Part shown: piece after piece, positions 41,701 to 50,115 of the stretch
Layout: each line of letters starts with the position of its first letter
How positions within the stretch are numbered: position 1 is the first letter of the stretch
Assembly (NCBI GenBank): GCA_902479075.1
Contig: CABSNK010000011.1
Span: forward strand, 12,983 to 76,982
Length of the DNA stretch: 64,000 nt
Direction of reading: 5' to 3'
Origin: an uncultured Collinsella sp.
Lineage (GTDB): Bacteria > Actinomycetota > Coriobacteriia > Coriobacteriales > Coriobacteriaceae
The notes under the pieces: generated by a model
What the model was told of the DNA's origin: nothing
The model's input: the letters and a program-made list of their open reading frames with translations, nothing else
Database searches by the model: none
Made by a program: the position numbers and the translations under genes

Positions 41701-42720
41701 CTAGAGGGCTAGACGGATTGCATCGATAATGCGCGCGCAGCGCTGTGTGGCGGCAAGGGGCATGACGGGGCTCTCGTGTTTCCCCGCCCGGATGAGCTGG
41801 GTCGCATGCTGGATTTCGCCGTAGAAATCATCGACCTCAAACGGGGCATTTATTTCGAGCATTCGTCCGTCGGAGTACTTCACATGGGCGAGCTCGGGGC
41901 GATGGAGGCGCTCGATTTCCAACGAACCCCGCTCGCAGGCAATCGTTAAGCGGCTTTCATATGCTGCTTTGCCGTCACACACCATATGAATGGGTATACC
42001 GCCGACGCTCATATGGACCTCGTCGGCCCAATCGACGCGGCCGCCCGATACGTCACGCCAGCGAACTTCATGGGACGAAACCTCGCACGCGCCCGCGAGC
42101 AAATCCTCAAACCAACCGACCGCATAGCAGCCCATGTCATATAGACAGCCACCCTGCAATGGGTCGAGCAGATAACTCGAAGGGGGCTCACCATAATCGA
42201 GTTTTTGCACGCTTTCAATCGAGACGATACGGCCGAGCTCGCCAGACGCAAGCAAGCCCTTCACGCGAGTACGCATCGGACAAAACCGATTTTTCATCGC
42301 CTCCATAAACAGCACGCCGCGCTCGCGAGAGGTGGAGGCAATCGAGAGAGCCTCTTCTTCGTTCAAAACGGCCGGCTTTTCGCACAGCACGGCCTTTCCC
42401 GCGCGCAGTGCCCGACAGACCCAATGCGCATGCATGCCATGTGGAAGAGCCAAGTAGATTACGTCGACATCGGGGTCGGCAATCAGCGCATCATAAGCCG
42501 CATCGCCGCTATCGTCAGCCGTGGCATAACTGTGCGCGGCATCAATCGAAAACGCTCGGCAAAATTCCTCGACATGTGCAGGAGTGCGGCCGGCCGCAGC
42601 CACCAGCCGTGCCCCGTCGACCTTCTTGAGCGACGATGCAAATCGATGAGAAATGCGTCCAGCGCCCAAAACGCCCCAACGAACCTCACGCAAATCATCA
42701 CATGAATCCCGATGGCCCAC
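41701..42720 (-). CDS. Gfo/Idh/MocA-family oxidoreductase
   Basis: A 339-residue NAD(P)-dependent dehydrogenase: Rossmann VRWGVLGAGRISHRFASSL at the N-terminus, the family EKP motif in AVLCEKPAVLNEEEA, and a C-terminal beta-sheet domain from about 130. It resembles dihydrodiol dehydrogenase/glucose-fructose oxidoreductase members; the substrate is unknown. The start is GTG 42720 with AAGGGGG upstream, which keeps the reading frame out of the repeat at 42733. The gene is enclosed by two near-identical repeat copies. Confidence 0.83.
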   Translation of the reverse strand: MGHRDSCDDLREVRWGVLGAGRISHRFASSLKKVDGARLVAAAGRTPAHVEEFCRAFSIDAAHSYATADDSGDAAYDALIADPDVDVIYLALPHGMHAHWVCRALRAGKAVLCEKPAVLNEEEALSIASTSRERGVLFMEAMKNRFCPMRTRVKGLLASGELGRIVSIESVQKLDYGEPPSSYLLDPLQGGCLYDMGCYAVGWFEDLLAGACEVSSHEVRWRDVSGGRVDWADEVHMSVGGIPIHMVCDGKAAYESRLTIACERGSLEIERLHRPELAHVKYSDGRMLEINAPFEVDDFYGEIQHATQLIRAGKHESPVMPLAATQRCARIIDAIRLAL

Positions 42721-42732
42721 GACAGCCCCCTT

Positions 42733-42810
42733 CAGTTGCGGTGAAATAGTTCCTGTCGATGCCTTATTCTGCCGCAAGCAGGAACTATTCCACCGCAAGT
42801 TATAAAAGGG
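42733..42810. repeat. 78-bp hairpin repeat, copy 2
   Basis: One substitution from copy 1. It fills almost the whole gap between the oxidoreductase start (42720) and the aldo/keto reductase stop (42811), directly touching the latter. Confidence 0.85.
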
Positions 42811-44001
42811 TCACGAGGAGCGCGTTTTGCCGAAGGCCTTAAGCACCGCCGTCACGGGGCCAGGCTGAAAACGGCGGCGTACGTCGTCCAAGCGCCCGGG
42901 GATATCGATGTGCTGCGGGCAATGCCGCGCGCATTTGCCGCACTTGACGCAATTGCTCACCAGCTTGGGCTCGTTCGTCCGCACCGCGCTCGCCGTAAAG
43001 TATTGAGACAGCCCCGTAAACCAGCTGTGCGCATAGCTTGCGTTGTAGGCAGCAAAACACCCAGGGATATTGATGCCTTTAGGACACGGCATGCAATAGC
43101 CGCATCCCGTGCAGGGCACGCGATTCGATTTTTCAAACTCCCTCAGCACGCGTGCGATGGCATCGAGCTGAGCAGCCGTCATCGAATCCGGCAGGGCCCG
43201 ATCGGCCAACGCCGCGTTCTCATCCACTTGCGCGGTATCGGTCATACCCGAAAGCAGCATCGTCACCTGAGGATGGTTCCACACCCACGAAAGCCCCCAG
43301 GCGGCCGGAGTGCGCAAATGCGGGTCACGGGCGCCATCGAGCACAGCGCGTGCCCGCGGCGGAAGTTTGCCCGCTAGACGACCGCCCAGCAGTGGCTCCA
43401 TCACAAACACCGCAAGACCGCGCTCCGCAGCCGCCATGAGTCCTGCCGTTCCCGCTTGGTAACGCTCGCCGGCATAGTTGTACTGGATCTGGCAAAAATC
43501 CCAGTCATATGCGTCAAGCACCGTCAGGAAATCCGCCGCGCTGCCGTGATACGAAAAACCAATCTGGCGAATGCGCCCCGCCGCCTTTTGACGCGCGATC
43601 CAGTCCTCGATGCCCAACGCCACCACACGTTCCCACTGGGCGGGCGAGGTAATGTTGTGCATGAGGTAATAGTCGATATGGTCGGTCCGCAGGCGGCACA
43701 GTTGCTCGTCGAAGAACCGGTCGAAATCCTCCGCGCATTTGCACGAAGCATGCGGCAGCTTGGTCGCGAGCAAAACCTGGTCGCGTAGGCCTAGGCGCTC
43801 AAGCGAAGCGCCCACGCAAGCCTCGTTGCCGGGATAGAGATAGGCCGTGTCCAGGTAGTTAATCCCCTGCTCCACCGCACGGGAGATGATGGCGTCGGCT
43901 GTCTTCGCATCCGGGCGTCCCGGCGCACCGGGAAACCTCATGCAGCCCAGCCCCAACGCCGAGATACGGTTACCGCTTTTGGGGTCAACGCGATATTGCA
44001 C
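42811..44001 (-). CDS. Aldo/keto reductase with C-terminal 4Fe-4S domain
   Basis: A 396-residue protein: an N-terminal aldo/keto reductase barrel with the tetrad in DTAYLYPG (Asp-Tyr), LATKLP (Lys) and LMHNI (His). A C-terminal ferredoxin-like part follows with VPCTGCGYCMPCPKGINIP and CVKCGKCARHCPQHIDIP, each able to ligate an iron-sulfur cluster. Such fused reductases are common in anaerobes and may pair NAD(P)H with cluster electrons; the substrate is unknown. The start is GTG 44001 with GGAGGGG upstream. Confidence 0.88.
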   Translation of the reverse strand: MQYRVDPKSGNRISALGLGCMRFPGAPGRPDAKTADAIISRAVEQGINYLDTAYLYPGNEACVGASLERLGLRDQVLLATKLPHASCKCAEDFDRFFDEQLCRLRTDHIDYYLMHNITSPAQWERVVALGIEDWIARQKAAGRIRQIGFSYHGSAADFLTVLDAYDWDFCQIQYNYAGERYQAGTAGLMAAAERGLAVFVMEPLLGGRLAGKLPPRARAVLDGARDPHLRTPAAWGLSWVWNHPQVTMLLSGMTDTAQVDENAALADRALPDSMTAAQLDAIARVLREFEKSNRVPCTGCGYCMPCPKGINIPGCFAAYNASYAHSWFTGLSQYFTASAVRTNEPKLVSNCVKCGKCARHCPQHIDIPGRLDDVRRRFQPGPVTAVLKAFGKTRSS

Positions 44002-44163
44002 GGCCCCTCCTCCCCCATCGAAGCCCTGATAAGGCGAAACAAACCTGTCACGTCATCGAAGCACATCGGAATCGCAATCGAGAACGTATCGTAACGCAGC
44101 AGAAATCAGGCCGTCACGGCACCGCTTTAACATCAGCAAAAAGCCCGACGAAAGGAGACGAGC

Positions 44164-44358
44164 GTGACCACACGAGAGGATGCCTGCCCCTACCCCGGCG
44201 AACAATACATTCTCTCGGTCGACCGTTACCAGACCGAGGTCATGGACCATCTGGACGAGCTTCCCGCCACAGGCGCCGTCATCTTCTGCACCTTCCCCAA
44301 GGTGCGCGATGGCGTTGGATATCCCGCACGCGTTTTTGCCATCTGCCCCGCGGCATAA
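44164..44358 (+). CDS. Small hypothetical protein
   Basis: A 64-residue frame starting with GTG and preceded by GAAAGGAGA at good spacing. The product (MTTREDACPYPGEQYILSVD onward, ending VFAICPAA) has no signal, membrane helix or family that I recognise. The strong ribosome site and the terminator at 44431 support it as a real short gene. It is convergent with none and divergent from the aldo/keto reductase. Confidence 0.5.
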   Translation: MTTREDACPYPGEQYILSVDRYQTEVMDHLDELPATGAVIFCTFPKVRDGVGYPARVFAICPAA

Positions 44359-44430
44359 GTTCCCATGCGTTTGTTCTTCTAAATTCAGCCTCCGGTGCAC
44401 GCTACACGCCCCAGCGGCATACAATCCATC

Positions 44431-44457
44431 AGGCGCCCCGCACGCGGGCGCCTTTTT
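44431..44457 (+). terminator. Intrinsic terminator
   Basis: AGGCGCC and GGGCGCCT arms with an 8-base loop followed by TTTTTG. It lies 18 bases before the ketopantoate-reductase-like start and ends the small upstream gene. Confidence 0.75.
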
Positions 44458-44474
44458 GTGAGGAGATGATCCAC

Positions 44475-45389
44475 ATGCAGATCAACAAGGTTGCCTTTAT
44501 CGGCAAGGGCGGCGTCGGGCTACTCTACGGCAGCATGATCGCCCAGGCACTCGGCGACGATGCCGTCGAATACGTCATGGACGACGCCCGTTTCGAGCGT
44601 CACGCAGGCGACGCCCTTACGGTCAACGGCGAGCCCTGCGCACTCAAGTCCGTGCGCGCCAGCGAGGCAACGCCCGCCGATCTGGTCATTCTCACGGTCA
44701 AGACGACGGGACTCGACCAGGCGCTCAAGACTATGGAACATATCGTGGGCCCCAATACGCTCATCGCCTCGCTGTGCAACGGCATTACGAGCGAGCAGAA
44801 GATTGCCGAGCGCTTTGGCTGGGAGCACACCGTCCTGGGCATCTGCCAAGGCATGGACGCCGTGTTCCTCAACGGAGAGCTCACCTTTACCAATGCGGGC
44901 GAAATTCGCTTTGGCGCGGCAGCGGGCACCGAGCCCGCAACCGTTACCACCATCGACGAGCTCTATACGCGCTGCGGCGTCGCCCATACCGTCGAGAGCG
45001 ACATTGCGCACCGCATGTGGGCCAAACTCATGCTCAACGACGGCATCAACCAGACCTGCATGGCCTACGGCGGGACCTACGGAAGCGCCACGGAGCCGGG
45101 CTCCGAGCAGCGTCGCTGCTTTGTTTCCGCCATGCGCGAAACGCTTGCGGTCGCCAACGCCGAGGGCATTGAGCTGACCGAGGCAGACCTGACGCAGATG
45201 GTGCACCTCATCGAGGGAATCGACCCCACCGGTATGCCCTCGATGGCGCAGGACCGCATCGCACAACGAAAGACCGAAGTCGAGGAGTTCGCGGGCACCA
45301 TTTGCCGCCTGGCCGCCAAACACGATATCCAAGTGCCGCAAAACGATTGGCTCTACCAGAGGATTCGCGAAATAGAAGGCAGCTGGTAG
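44475..45389 (+). CDS. Ketopantoate reductase (ApbA/PanE)-family protein
   Basis: A 304-residue NADP-dependent reductase: IGKGGVGLLYGSM at the N-terminus, VILTVKTTGLDQAL, SLCNGITSEQ with the conserved Asn, and a C-terminal helical domain with AKLMLNDGINQTC carrying the catalytic Lys and Asn. It may make pantoate for coenzyme A, but this family has many paralogues with other 2-keto acid substrates and no pan neighbours are present. ATG 44475 is preferred over 44466 because GAGGAG abuts the latter. Confidence 0.82.
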   Translation: MQINKVAFIGKGGVGLLYGSMIAQALGDDAVEYVMDDARFERHAGDALTVNGEPCALKSVRASEATPADLVILTVKTTGLDQALKTMEHIVGPNTLIASLCNGITSEQKIAERFGWEHTVLGICQGMDAVFLNGELTFTNAGEIRFGAAAGTEPATVTTIDELYTRCGVAHTVESDIAHRMWAKLMLNDGINQTCMAYGGTYGSATEPGSEQRRCFVSAMRETLAVANAEGIELTEADLTQMVHLIEGIDPTGMPSMAQDRIAQRKTEVEEFAGTICRLAAKHDIQVPQNDWLYQRIREIEGSW

Positions 45390-45425
45390 CCTCGGCCGCA
45401 TCGCGACGTGCGCAATACAAGCAGA

Positions 45426-45463
45426 CAGGCCTTCGCGAGGATTCCGTCATTCGCGAAGGCCTG
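45426..45463. terminator. Bidirectional hairpin between convergent genes
   Basis: Thirteen-base perfect arms (CAGGCCTTCGCGA and complement) around a 12-base loop, about 37 bases after the 44475 gene and 18 before the end of the 45481 gene. Confidence 0.7.
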
Positions 45464-45480
45464 TTGCATTTAGCTCGAGG

Positions 45481-45699
45481 CTAAAACTGAGGCTTATTTT
45501 GCGATTCCGGAACCTCGTCCTCGTCATCGCGGCAAAGCAGCACGCCGGCGCTTCCCAGCAACGCCGCTGCAATCAAGGCGCCCACAATCACAGGAGCGGC
45601 GCCCGTAGCGGACTGCAAGCCGGCAGTTAACGCCGCCGTCGGACCAAGGCATCCGATCAAAAGGGCAACGACGGCAATAGCGACATCTCGAGCGTTCAT
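45481..45699 (-). CDS. Small two-helix membrane protein
   Basis: A 72-residue protein with two hydrophobic helices (VAIAVVALLIGCLGPTAALT and VIVGALIAAALLGSAGVLLC) and a short acidic tail (DDEDEVPESQNK). No family recognised. GGAGG lies about ten bases before the ATG. It may be a holin-like or regulatory small membrane protein; nothing nearby decides this. Confidence 0.6.
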   Translation of the reverse strand: MNARDVAIAVVALLIGCLGPTAALTAGLQSATGAAPVIVGALIAAALLGSAGVLLCRDDEDEVPESQNKPQF

Positions 45700-45885
45700 G
45701 GAACCACTTCCTCCACGAGAAAGACTTTGTTTCTCGTGACTTAGTGTGCCCCGCGCCCATATGCGCGGCGTACTGCCACGGTAAGCGCTCTGTTAACTCA
45801 AATGCATACATAGAACGGGCGCCCTTACGTTGCCCTAAAGCTCGGTAAAGACGCCCGTCCGCCAAATATCCGTGATGCAGAAAAA

Positions 45886-46662
45886 TTACCAGCCAGTGTA
45901 GTAGTCGGTGGTTCCGGCTGCGCAGCCGGAGTCATAGACCTTGCACTCGCCCTTGGAACCGGTAAACGTGGAGCCTTGGGCCTTATCACCCGCGGCCACG
46001 ACGTAGTAACCATCGGAATCGCGCCAAAAGCCCTCGGAATCCTGCGTCCATTCGCCCGTGCGGTGGTGATACAACACGTTGCTGCTGTAATAAGTCTCGC
46101 GGCGGCCGTTATAGTTATTGACGCCGCTCGAGCGCGTCAGACCCGAGCCGTTCGCGTAATACGCAGCAGTCACGTAAGACGAGCCGGAGCCGACGTTGTA
46201 ATACGAAGCCTGAACGGCCTCAGCGGCCTCGGCTTCGGCTGCGGCGGCCTCGAGCGCCTCGTGCCTGGCATCCTCGAGCGTGGACCGAAGCTCGTCGAGC
46301 TCGGTCGACTTGGCGTCGACCTCCTCCATCGTCAAAAGACTGCCCGCACCATCGATACAACCTTGCAGTACAGCGCGCTCGTCATCGGTAGCATAGTCGC
46401 CATACATATTCATAATGATCTGAGCGCGCATCTCCAGGGAATCGCGCTTTGCCCCCATCGAGGCGTTCCACTCCTGCATAGAGCCATAACCGTCGCCGCG
46501 GTAGTCGACAGGCTGCATCAGCGTCGCCTCGGACGGCGTGGATCCGACCGTATCGGATAGTGTTGCCGCGTGGGCATCAGTTGCGCCGGCGCCCGTCAAA
46601 AGTGCCACGGTCAGAGCGGCGGAAAGGGCGGCGGCTTTCGGTTTTCGTGAATCAATCCTCAT
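45886..46662 (-). CDS. Secreted protein of unknown function
   Basis: A 258-residue product with a clear signal peptide (MRIDSRKPKAAALSAALTVA, cleavage after DAHA). It then has a helical Glu/Ala-rich central region with coiled-coil character (about 85-150) and a Tyr/Gly/Ser-rich C-terminal domain with repeated aromatic short strands (SSNVLYHHRTGEWTQDSEGF) ending in YTGW. Two Cys near the end (CKVYDSGC) may form a disulfide. There is no wall-sorting signal, so it is released or loosely bound. The family is not recognised. Confidence 0.75.
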   Translation of the reverse strand: MRIDSRKPKAAALSAALTVALLTGAGATDAHAATLSDTVGSTPSEATLMQPVDYRGDGYGSMQEWNASMGAKRDSLEMRAQIIMNMYGDYATDDERAVLQGCIDGAGSLLTMEEVDAKSTELDELRSTLEDARHEALEAAAAEAEAAEAVQASYYNVGSGSSYVTAAYYANGSGLTRSSGVNNYNGRRETYYSSNVLYHHRTGEWTQDSEGFWRDSDGYYVVAAGDKAQGSTFTGSKGECKVYDSGCAAGTTDYYTGW

Positions 46663-46871
46663 GTAGCTGGAAACCTCCGTAGTGCGTTTTTGCTGCGTTT
46701 GAGCTGTGTGATTCGATCGCGCTGCATAGTACCCCGAGCAAATCGCGACCTGCGGTTTTACTCAAAAGGCGCACGTCAATTGCGTAAAACTCACATCCTC
46801 TCAACAGGAGTTTTCCACAACTCGAATGCATAAAGCGTGCCAAAAACCCTGTTTTTGCACCCTCTCTATGC

Positions 46872-46912
46872 AAAAAAGGCGCCGGTGCGACCATTGTTCG
46901 CACAGGCACCTT
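46872..46912 (-). terminator. Intrinsic terminator of metY
   Basis: A GC-rich stem (GGTGCGA/TCGCAC core extended by AAGGCGCC/GGCACCTT) followed on the minus strand by TTTTTTG. The remainder of the 46663-46971 gap shows only AT-rich sequence that could hold the promoter of the 45886 gene. Confidence 0.75.
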
Positions 46913-46971
46913 GAGCAGGCATTTAATGCAGTTATACCATCGAGTCGCAAGGGGTCCTTGCACAAGTCGCC

Positions 46972-48282
46972 TTACTCGTCCAGCGCGGCGAAGGCCTGCT
47001 TCAGATCCCAAATGATGTCCTCGGCGTTCTCGGTACCGATGGAAAGACGGATCGTGGAGGGCGTGATGTTCTGCTCGGCGAGCTCCTCGGCAGAGAGCTG
47101 GGAGTGCGTGGTGGTAGCCGGGTGCACGACGAGCGACTTGACGTCGGCCACGTTGGCGAGCAGCGAGAACACCTGCAGATGATCGATGAACTCCCAAGCT
47201 GCCTCCTGGCCACCCTTAATCTCAAAGGTAAAGATCGAGGCACCGCCGTTGGGGAAGTACTTCTGGTACAGCTCATGGTCGGGATGCTCGGGCAGGCTCG
47301 GGTGGTTCACCTTGGCGACGTGGCTGTCACCGGTCAGGAACTCAACGGCCTTCTTGGTGTTCTCGACATGACGGTCAACGCGCAGCGACAGAGTCTCGGT
47401 GCCCTGGAGCAGGACCCAGGCGTTGAACGGGCTGATGCAGGCGCCCTCGTCACGCAGCAGGATAGCGCGGACATAGGTTGCAAAGGCGGCGGGACCGGCA
47501 GCCTCGGCAAACGAAACACCGTGGTAGGAGGGGTTGGGCTCAGCAATCTGGGCGTACTTTCCGCTCGCCTTCCAGTCGAAGTTACCGCCGTCGACGATCA
47601 CACCGCCCAGCGAGGTGCCGTGGCCGCCGATAAACTTGGTTGCGGAGTGGACGACGATGTTGGCACCATGCTCCAGCGGACGGAACAGATACGGGGTGCC
47701 GAAGGTGTTGTCGACGACAACCGGCAGACCGTGCTTCTTGGCGATCTCGGAGATGGCGTCGATGTTGGGGATGTCGGAGTTGGGGTTGCCGAGCGTCTCG
47801 AGATAGATGACCGTGGTGTTGTCCTTGATGGCACCCTCGACCTCTTCCAGGTTATGGGCATCGACAAACGTGGTCTCGACGCCAAACTGGGAGAGCGTAT
47901 GCTCCAGCAGGTTGTAGGAGCCACCGTAGATGGTCTTCTGAGCCACCACGTGGTCACCGGCCTGGGCAAGAGCCTGCAGGGTATAGGTGATGGCAGCAGC
48001 GCCGGAGGCGACGGCAAGACCTGCCACGCCACCCTCGAGGGCGGCGATACGGTCCTCAAAGACGCCCTGGGTGGAGTTGGTCAGACGGCCGTAGATGTTA
48101 CCGGCGTCGGCAAGACCAAAGCGGTCGGCGGCGTGCTGGGAGTTGCGGAACACATAGCTCGTGGTCTGGTAGATAGGCACGGCACGGGAGTCGGATGCAG
48201 GATCGGCGCTCTCCTGGCCAACGTGAAGCTGCAGGGTGTCGAAACCAAAGGTGTGCTCGGGGTTGTTGATGAACTGGCTCAT
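46972..48282 (-). CDS. metY: O-acetylhomoserine sulfhydrylase (Cys/Met metabolism PLP enzyme)
   Basis: A PLP-dependent enzyme making homocysteine (or methionine directly) from O-acetylhomoserine and sulfide (or methanethiol). The 436 residues begin FGFDTLQLHVGQ, with the family YGRLTNSTQGVFE, VASGAAAITYTL, VVDNTFGTPYL, and the Schiff-base Lys in HSATKFIGGHGT. The length and the FDTLQLHVG start are typical of MetY rather than MetB/MetC. It has its own promoter and about 175 nucleotides of leader, and diverges from a LysR-type gene. Confidence 0.93.
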   Translation of the reverse strand: MSQFINNPEHTFGFDTLQLHVGQESADPASDSRAVPIYQTTSYVFRNSQHAADRFGLADAGNIYGRLTNSTQGVFEDRIAALEGGVAGLAVASGAAAITYTLQALAQAGDHVVAQKTIYGGSYNLLEHTLSQFGVETTFVDAHNLEEVEGAIKDNTTVIYLETLGNPNSDIPNIDAISEIAKKHGLPVVVDNTFGTPYLFRPLEHGANIVVHSATKFIGGHGTSLGGVIVDGGNFDWKASGKYAQIAEPNPSYHGVSFAEAAGPAAFATYVRAILLRDEGACISPFNAWVLLQGTETLSLRVDRHVENTKKAVEFLTGDSHVAKVNHPSLPEHPDHELYQKYFPNGGASIFTFEIKGGQEAAWEFIDHLQVFSLLANVADVKSLVVHPATTTHSQLSAEELAEQNITPSTIRLSIGTENAEDIIWDLKQAFAALDE

Positions 48283-48342
48283 GATGATCTCCTTGATCGA
48301 ATATAAGTAATAAGAGTAAGAGAAGTAAGTGCTGTCTCCTGA

Positions 48343-48396
48343 TCACGCCGACGGGCGCAAACAGGAGCCCGGCATTCGTCTTGGTAAGCAATTCAC
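48343..48396 (-). CDS. Possible 17-residue leader peptide of metY, with overlapping start-stop
   Basis: On the minus strand a strong AAAGGAGG is followed five bases later by ATG-TGA, a start codon directly followed by stop, and two bases further by GTG. The GTG opens a 17-codon frame (MNCLPRRMPGSCLRPSA) containing two Cys. The AAAGGAGGCC sits in a loop between ATGCG and CGCAT. A translated leader element controlling metY is possible; there is no direct proof. Confidence 0.35.
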   Translation of the reverse strand: MNCLPRRMPGSCLRPSA

Positions 48397-48464
48397 ATGC
48401 GGGCCTCCTTTCGCATCCCGGTTCCGTGGTCGGCTTAATTACCTACCGCCTTTGTGTGTTTTGA

Positions 48465-48493
48465 ATAGTACGAGCATTGTTTCCCTCGGTCAA
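48465..48493 (-). promoter_or_regulatory. metY promoter
   Basis: On the minus strand TTGACC (48488-48493), a 17-base spacer and TACTAT (48465-48470). Confidence 0.75.
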
Positions 48494-48513
48494 TCACTTA
48501 AAAGCGCTAACTT

Positions 48514-48534
48514 GTTATCGGTTTTATAGATAAC
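48514..48534. promoter_or_regulatory. LysR-type operator between metY and the regulator gene
   Basis: GTTATC (48514-48519) and GATAAC (48529-48534) form a perfect dyad with a 9-base spacer, a T-N11-A pattern, placed about 20 bases upstream of the metY -35 and just before the regulator gene. Confidence 0.7.
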
Positions 48535-48554
48535 ACTCGAAAGGACGGGCGCCG

Positions 48555-49493
48555 ATGACCCTCCAGCAGCTTCGCTTTTTGATCGCCGTGGCAGAGTCCG
48601 GTTCGATCAACGCCGCAGCCCAGCGCCTCTATACGGCGCAGTCCAATATCTCCAATGCCGTCAAAAGCCTGGAGCAGGAACTTCATATCGAAATCTTTAC
48701 GCGCTCCAGCCGCGGTGTTGCACTCACCAACGACGGCACCGAGCTTTTGGGTTATGCACGCCAGGTCGTAGAGCAGGCCGACATGCTCGAGGCCCGCTAC
48801 GAGGACGGCGGTACACCTCAGGCCCGCCTCGCCATCTCGGCCCAACACTACGCGTTTTCGGTCGAGGCCTTTGTCAACGTCGTCGAGCGCTGCCGCGACA
48901 GCAAGTTCGAGTTCATCATGCGCGAGACCACCACGGCGCAGATCATCGACGACGTCCGTGCGTTTCGCAGCGATATCGGCATTCTGTATCTGGATGACTT
49001 TAACGCCCGCGTTCTGCAGAAGGCCTTCGCCGATGCCCGAGCGAGCTTTCATCCCCTCTTTGATGCGAAGGTCCACGTGTTCGTCAGCAAACGCCACCCG
49101 CTCGCACGCCGCTCGCAGCTGTCCCTTGCCGACCTCACGCCCTATACGCGCTACAGCTTTGAGCAAGGCACCTCGAACTCCTTCTATTACGCCGAGGAAC
49201 CGTTTAGCTATATTCCCTGCAACCGCAATATCCGCGTATCCGACCGCGGGACGCTCACCAACCTGCTTATCACCTCGAACGGCTATGCGCTGTCGACCGG
49301 CGTACTCTCCAGCGAAATGCAGTGGGGCATGGCCTCGATCCCCCTGGCAGACGCCCCGACGATGCATGTGGGCTACATCATGCATGACGACCGCAAACCC
49401 TCTCCCCTCTTGCAGCAATACCTCGACGAGCTCAACCGCATCATCCATGCCAACCAACTGTCGGAAGACGGGGTAGAAATCGTAGATTGCTAG
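48555..49493 (+). CDS. LysR-family transcriptional regulator
   Basis: A 312-residue LTTR. The N-terminal helix-turn-helix (MTLQQLRFLIAVAESGSINA, AAQRLYTAQSNISNAVKSLE) is followed by a periplasmic-binding-like effector domain (about 90-300). It is divergent from metY across a LysR-type dyad, so it most likely controls metY in response to sulfur-metabolism signals such as homocysteine or O-acetylserine; the effector is inferred. The ATG follows AAAGGA. Confidence 0.9.
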   Translation: MTLQQLRFLIAVAESGSINAAAQRLYTAQSNISNAVKSLEQELHIEIFTRSSRGVALTNDGTELLGYARQVVEQADMLEARYEDGGTPQARLAISAQHYAFSVEAFVNVVERCRDSKFEFIMRETTTAQIIDDVRAFRSDIGILYLDDFNARVLQKAFADARASFHPLFDAKVHVFVSKRHPLARRSQLSLADLTPYTRYSFEQGTSNSFYYAEEPFSYIPCNRNIRVSDRGTLTNLLITSNGYALSTGVLSSEMQWGMASIPLADAPTMHVGYIMHDDRKPSPLLQQYLDELNRIIHANQLSEDGVEIVDC

Positions 49494-49556
49494 CCCCCGG
49501 CGGGCATGGCGCTACAATGGTCACTCACGCGAAACGTACCCAACGAAAGGAACCAT

Positions 49557-50042
49557 GTGAAGGTCATCATCTATACCGACGGCTCGGCCCGATCAAATCC
49601 GGGACGTGGCGGCTACGGCGCCGTGCTCAAATACACCAACCCCGCCGGCAAGACCTTCACCTCTGAGCTTTCGCGCGGCTACGCCAAGACCACCAACAAC
49701 CGTATGGAGCTCATGGCGGTCATCGTGGCACTCGAGGCGCTCAACCGCCCCTGCGACGTCGAAGTCCATTCCGATTCGCAGTACGTCGTCAACGCCTTCA
49801 ACAAGCACTGGATTGACGGATGGAAAAAACGCGGCTGGAAGACCGCCAACAAGCAGCCTGTCAAGAACCGCGACCTGTGGGAGCGTCTGCTTGCCGCAAA
49901 GAGCAAGCATAAGGTGGAGTTCATCTGGGTTAAGGGTCACGCCGGCCATGAGCTCAACGAGCGCTGCGACGAGCTTGCCACCACGGCGGCCGACGGCAGC
50001 AACCTCGATATCGACACCGGCTTTAACGAGAGCGACCTGTAA
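49557..50042 (+). CDS. rnhA: Ribonuclease HI
   Basis: Degrades RNA in RNA-DNA hybrids. The 161-residue protein has the four acidic residues Asp8 (YTDGSA), Glu51 (NNRMEL), Asp73 (HSDSQY) and Asp138 (RCDELA), plus VKGHAGHELNERCD with the catalytic His. A basic WKKRGWKT handle is present. The start is GTG 49557 with AAAGGA upstream; the longer frame from 49506 adds residues not found in the family. Confidence 0.95.
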   Translation: MKVIIYTDGSARSNPGRGGYGAVLKYTNPAGKTFTSELSRGYAKTTNNRMELMAVIVALEALNRPCDVEVHSDSQYVVNAFNKHWIDGWKKRGWKTANKQPVKNRDLWERLLAAKSKHKVEFIWVKGHAGHELNERCDELATTAADGSNLDIDTGFNESDL

Positions 50043-50115
50043 CGGCGTTTTCGCACGCTTTTGTGTCCTCCCGCGCTACACTCATCCTGTAAACCGAACG
50101 GCACGAGGGGGATAC

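Noticed and set aside
48098..48391. Leu-rich minus-strand frame overlapping the metY start (eight consecutive Leu codons)
   Set aside because: It looks like a leucine leader peptide, but it has no good start or nearby stop and reads into metY out of frame. The purine-rich tract alone explains it.
48283..48458. SAM riboswitch upstream of metY
   Set aside because: I looked for the SAM-I core and for SAM-II/IV-like features and found none.
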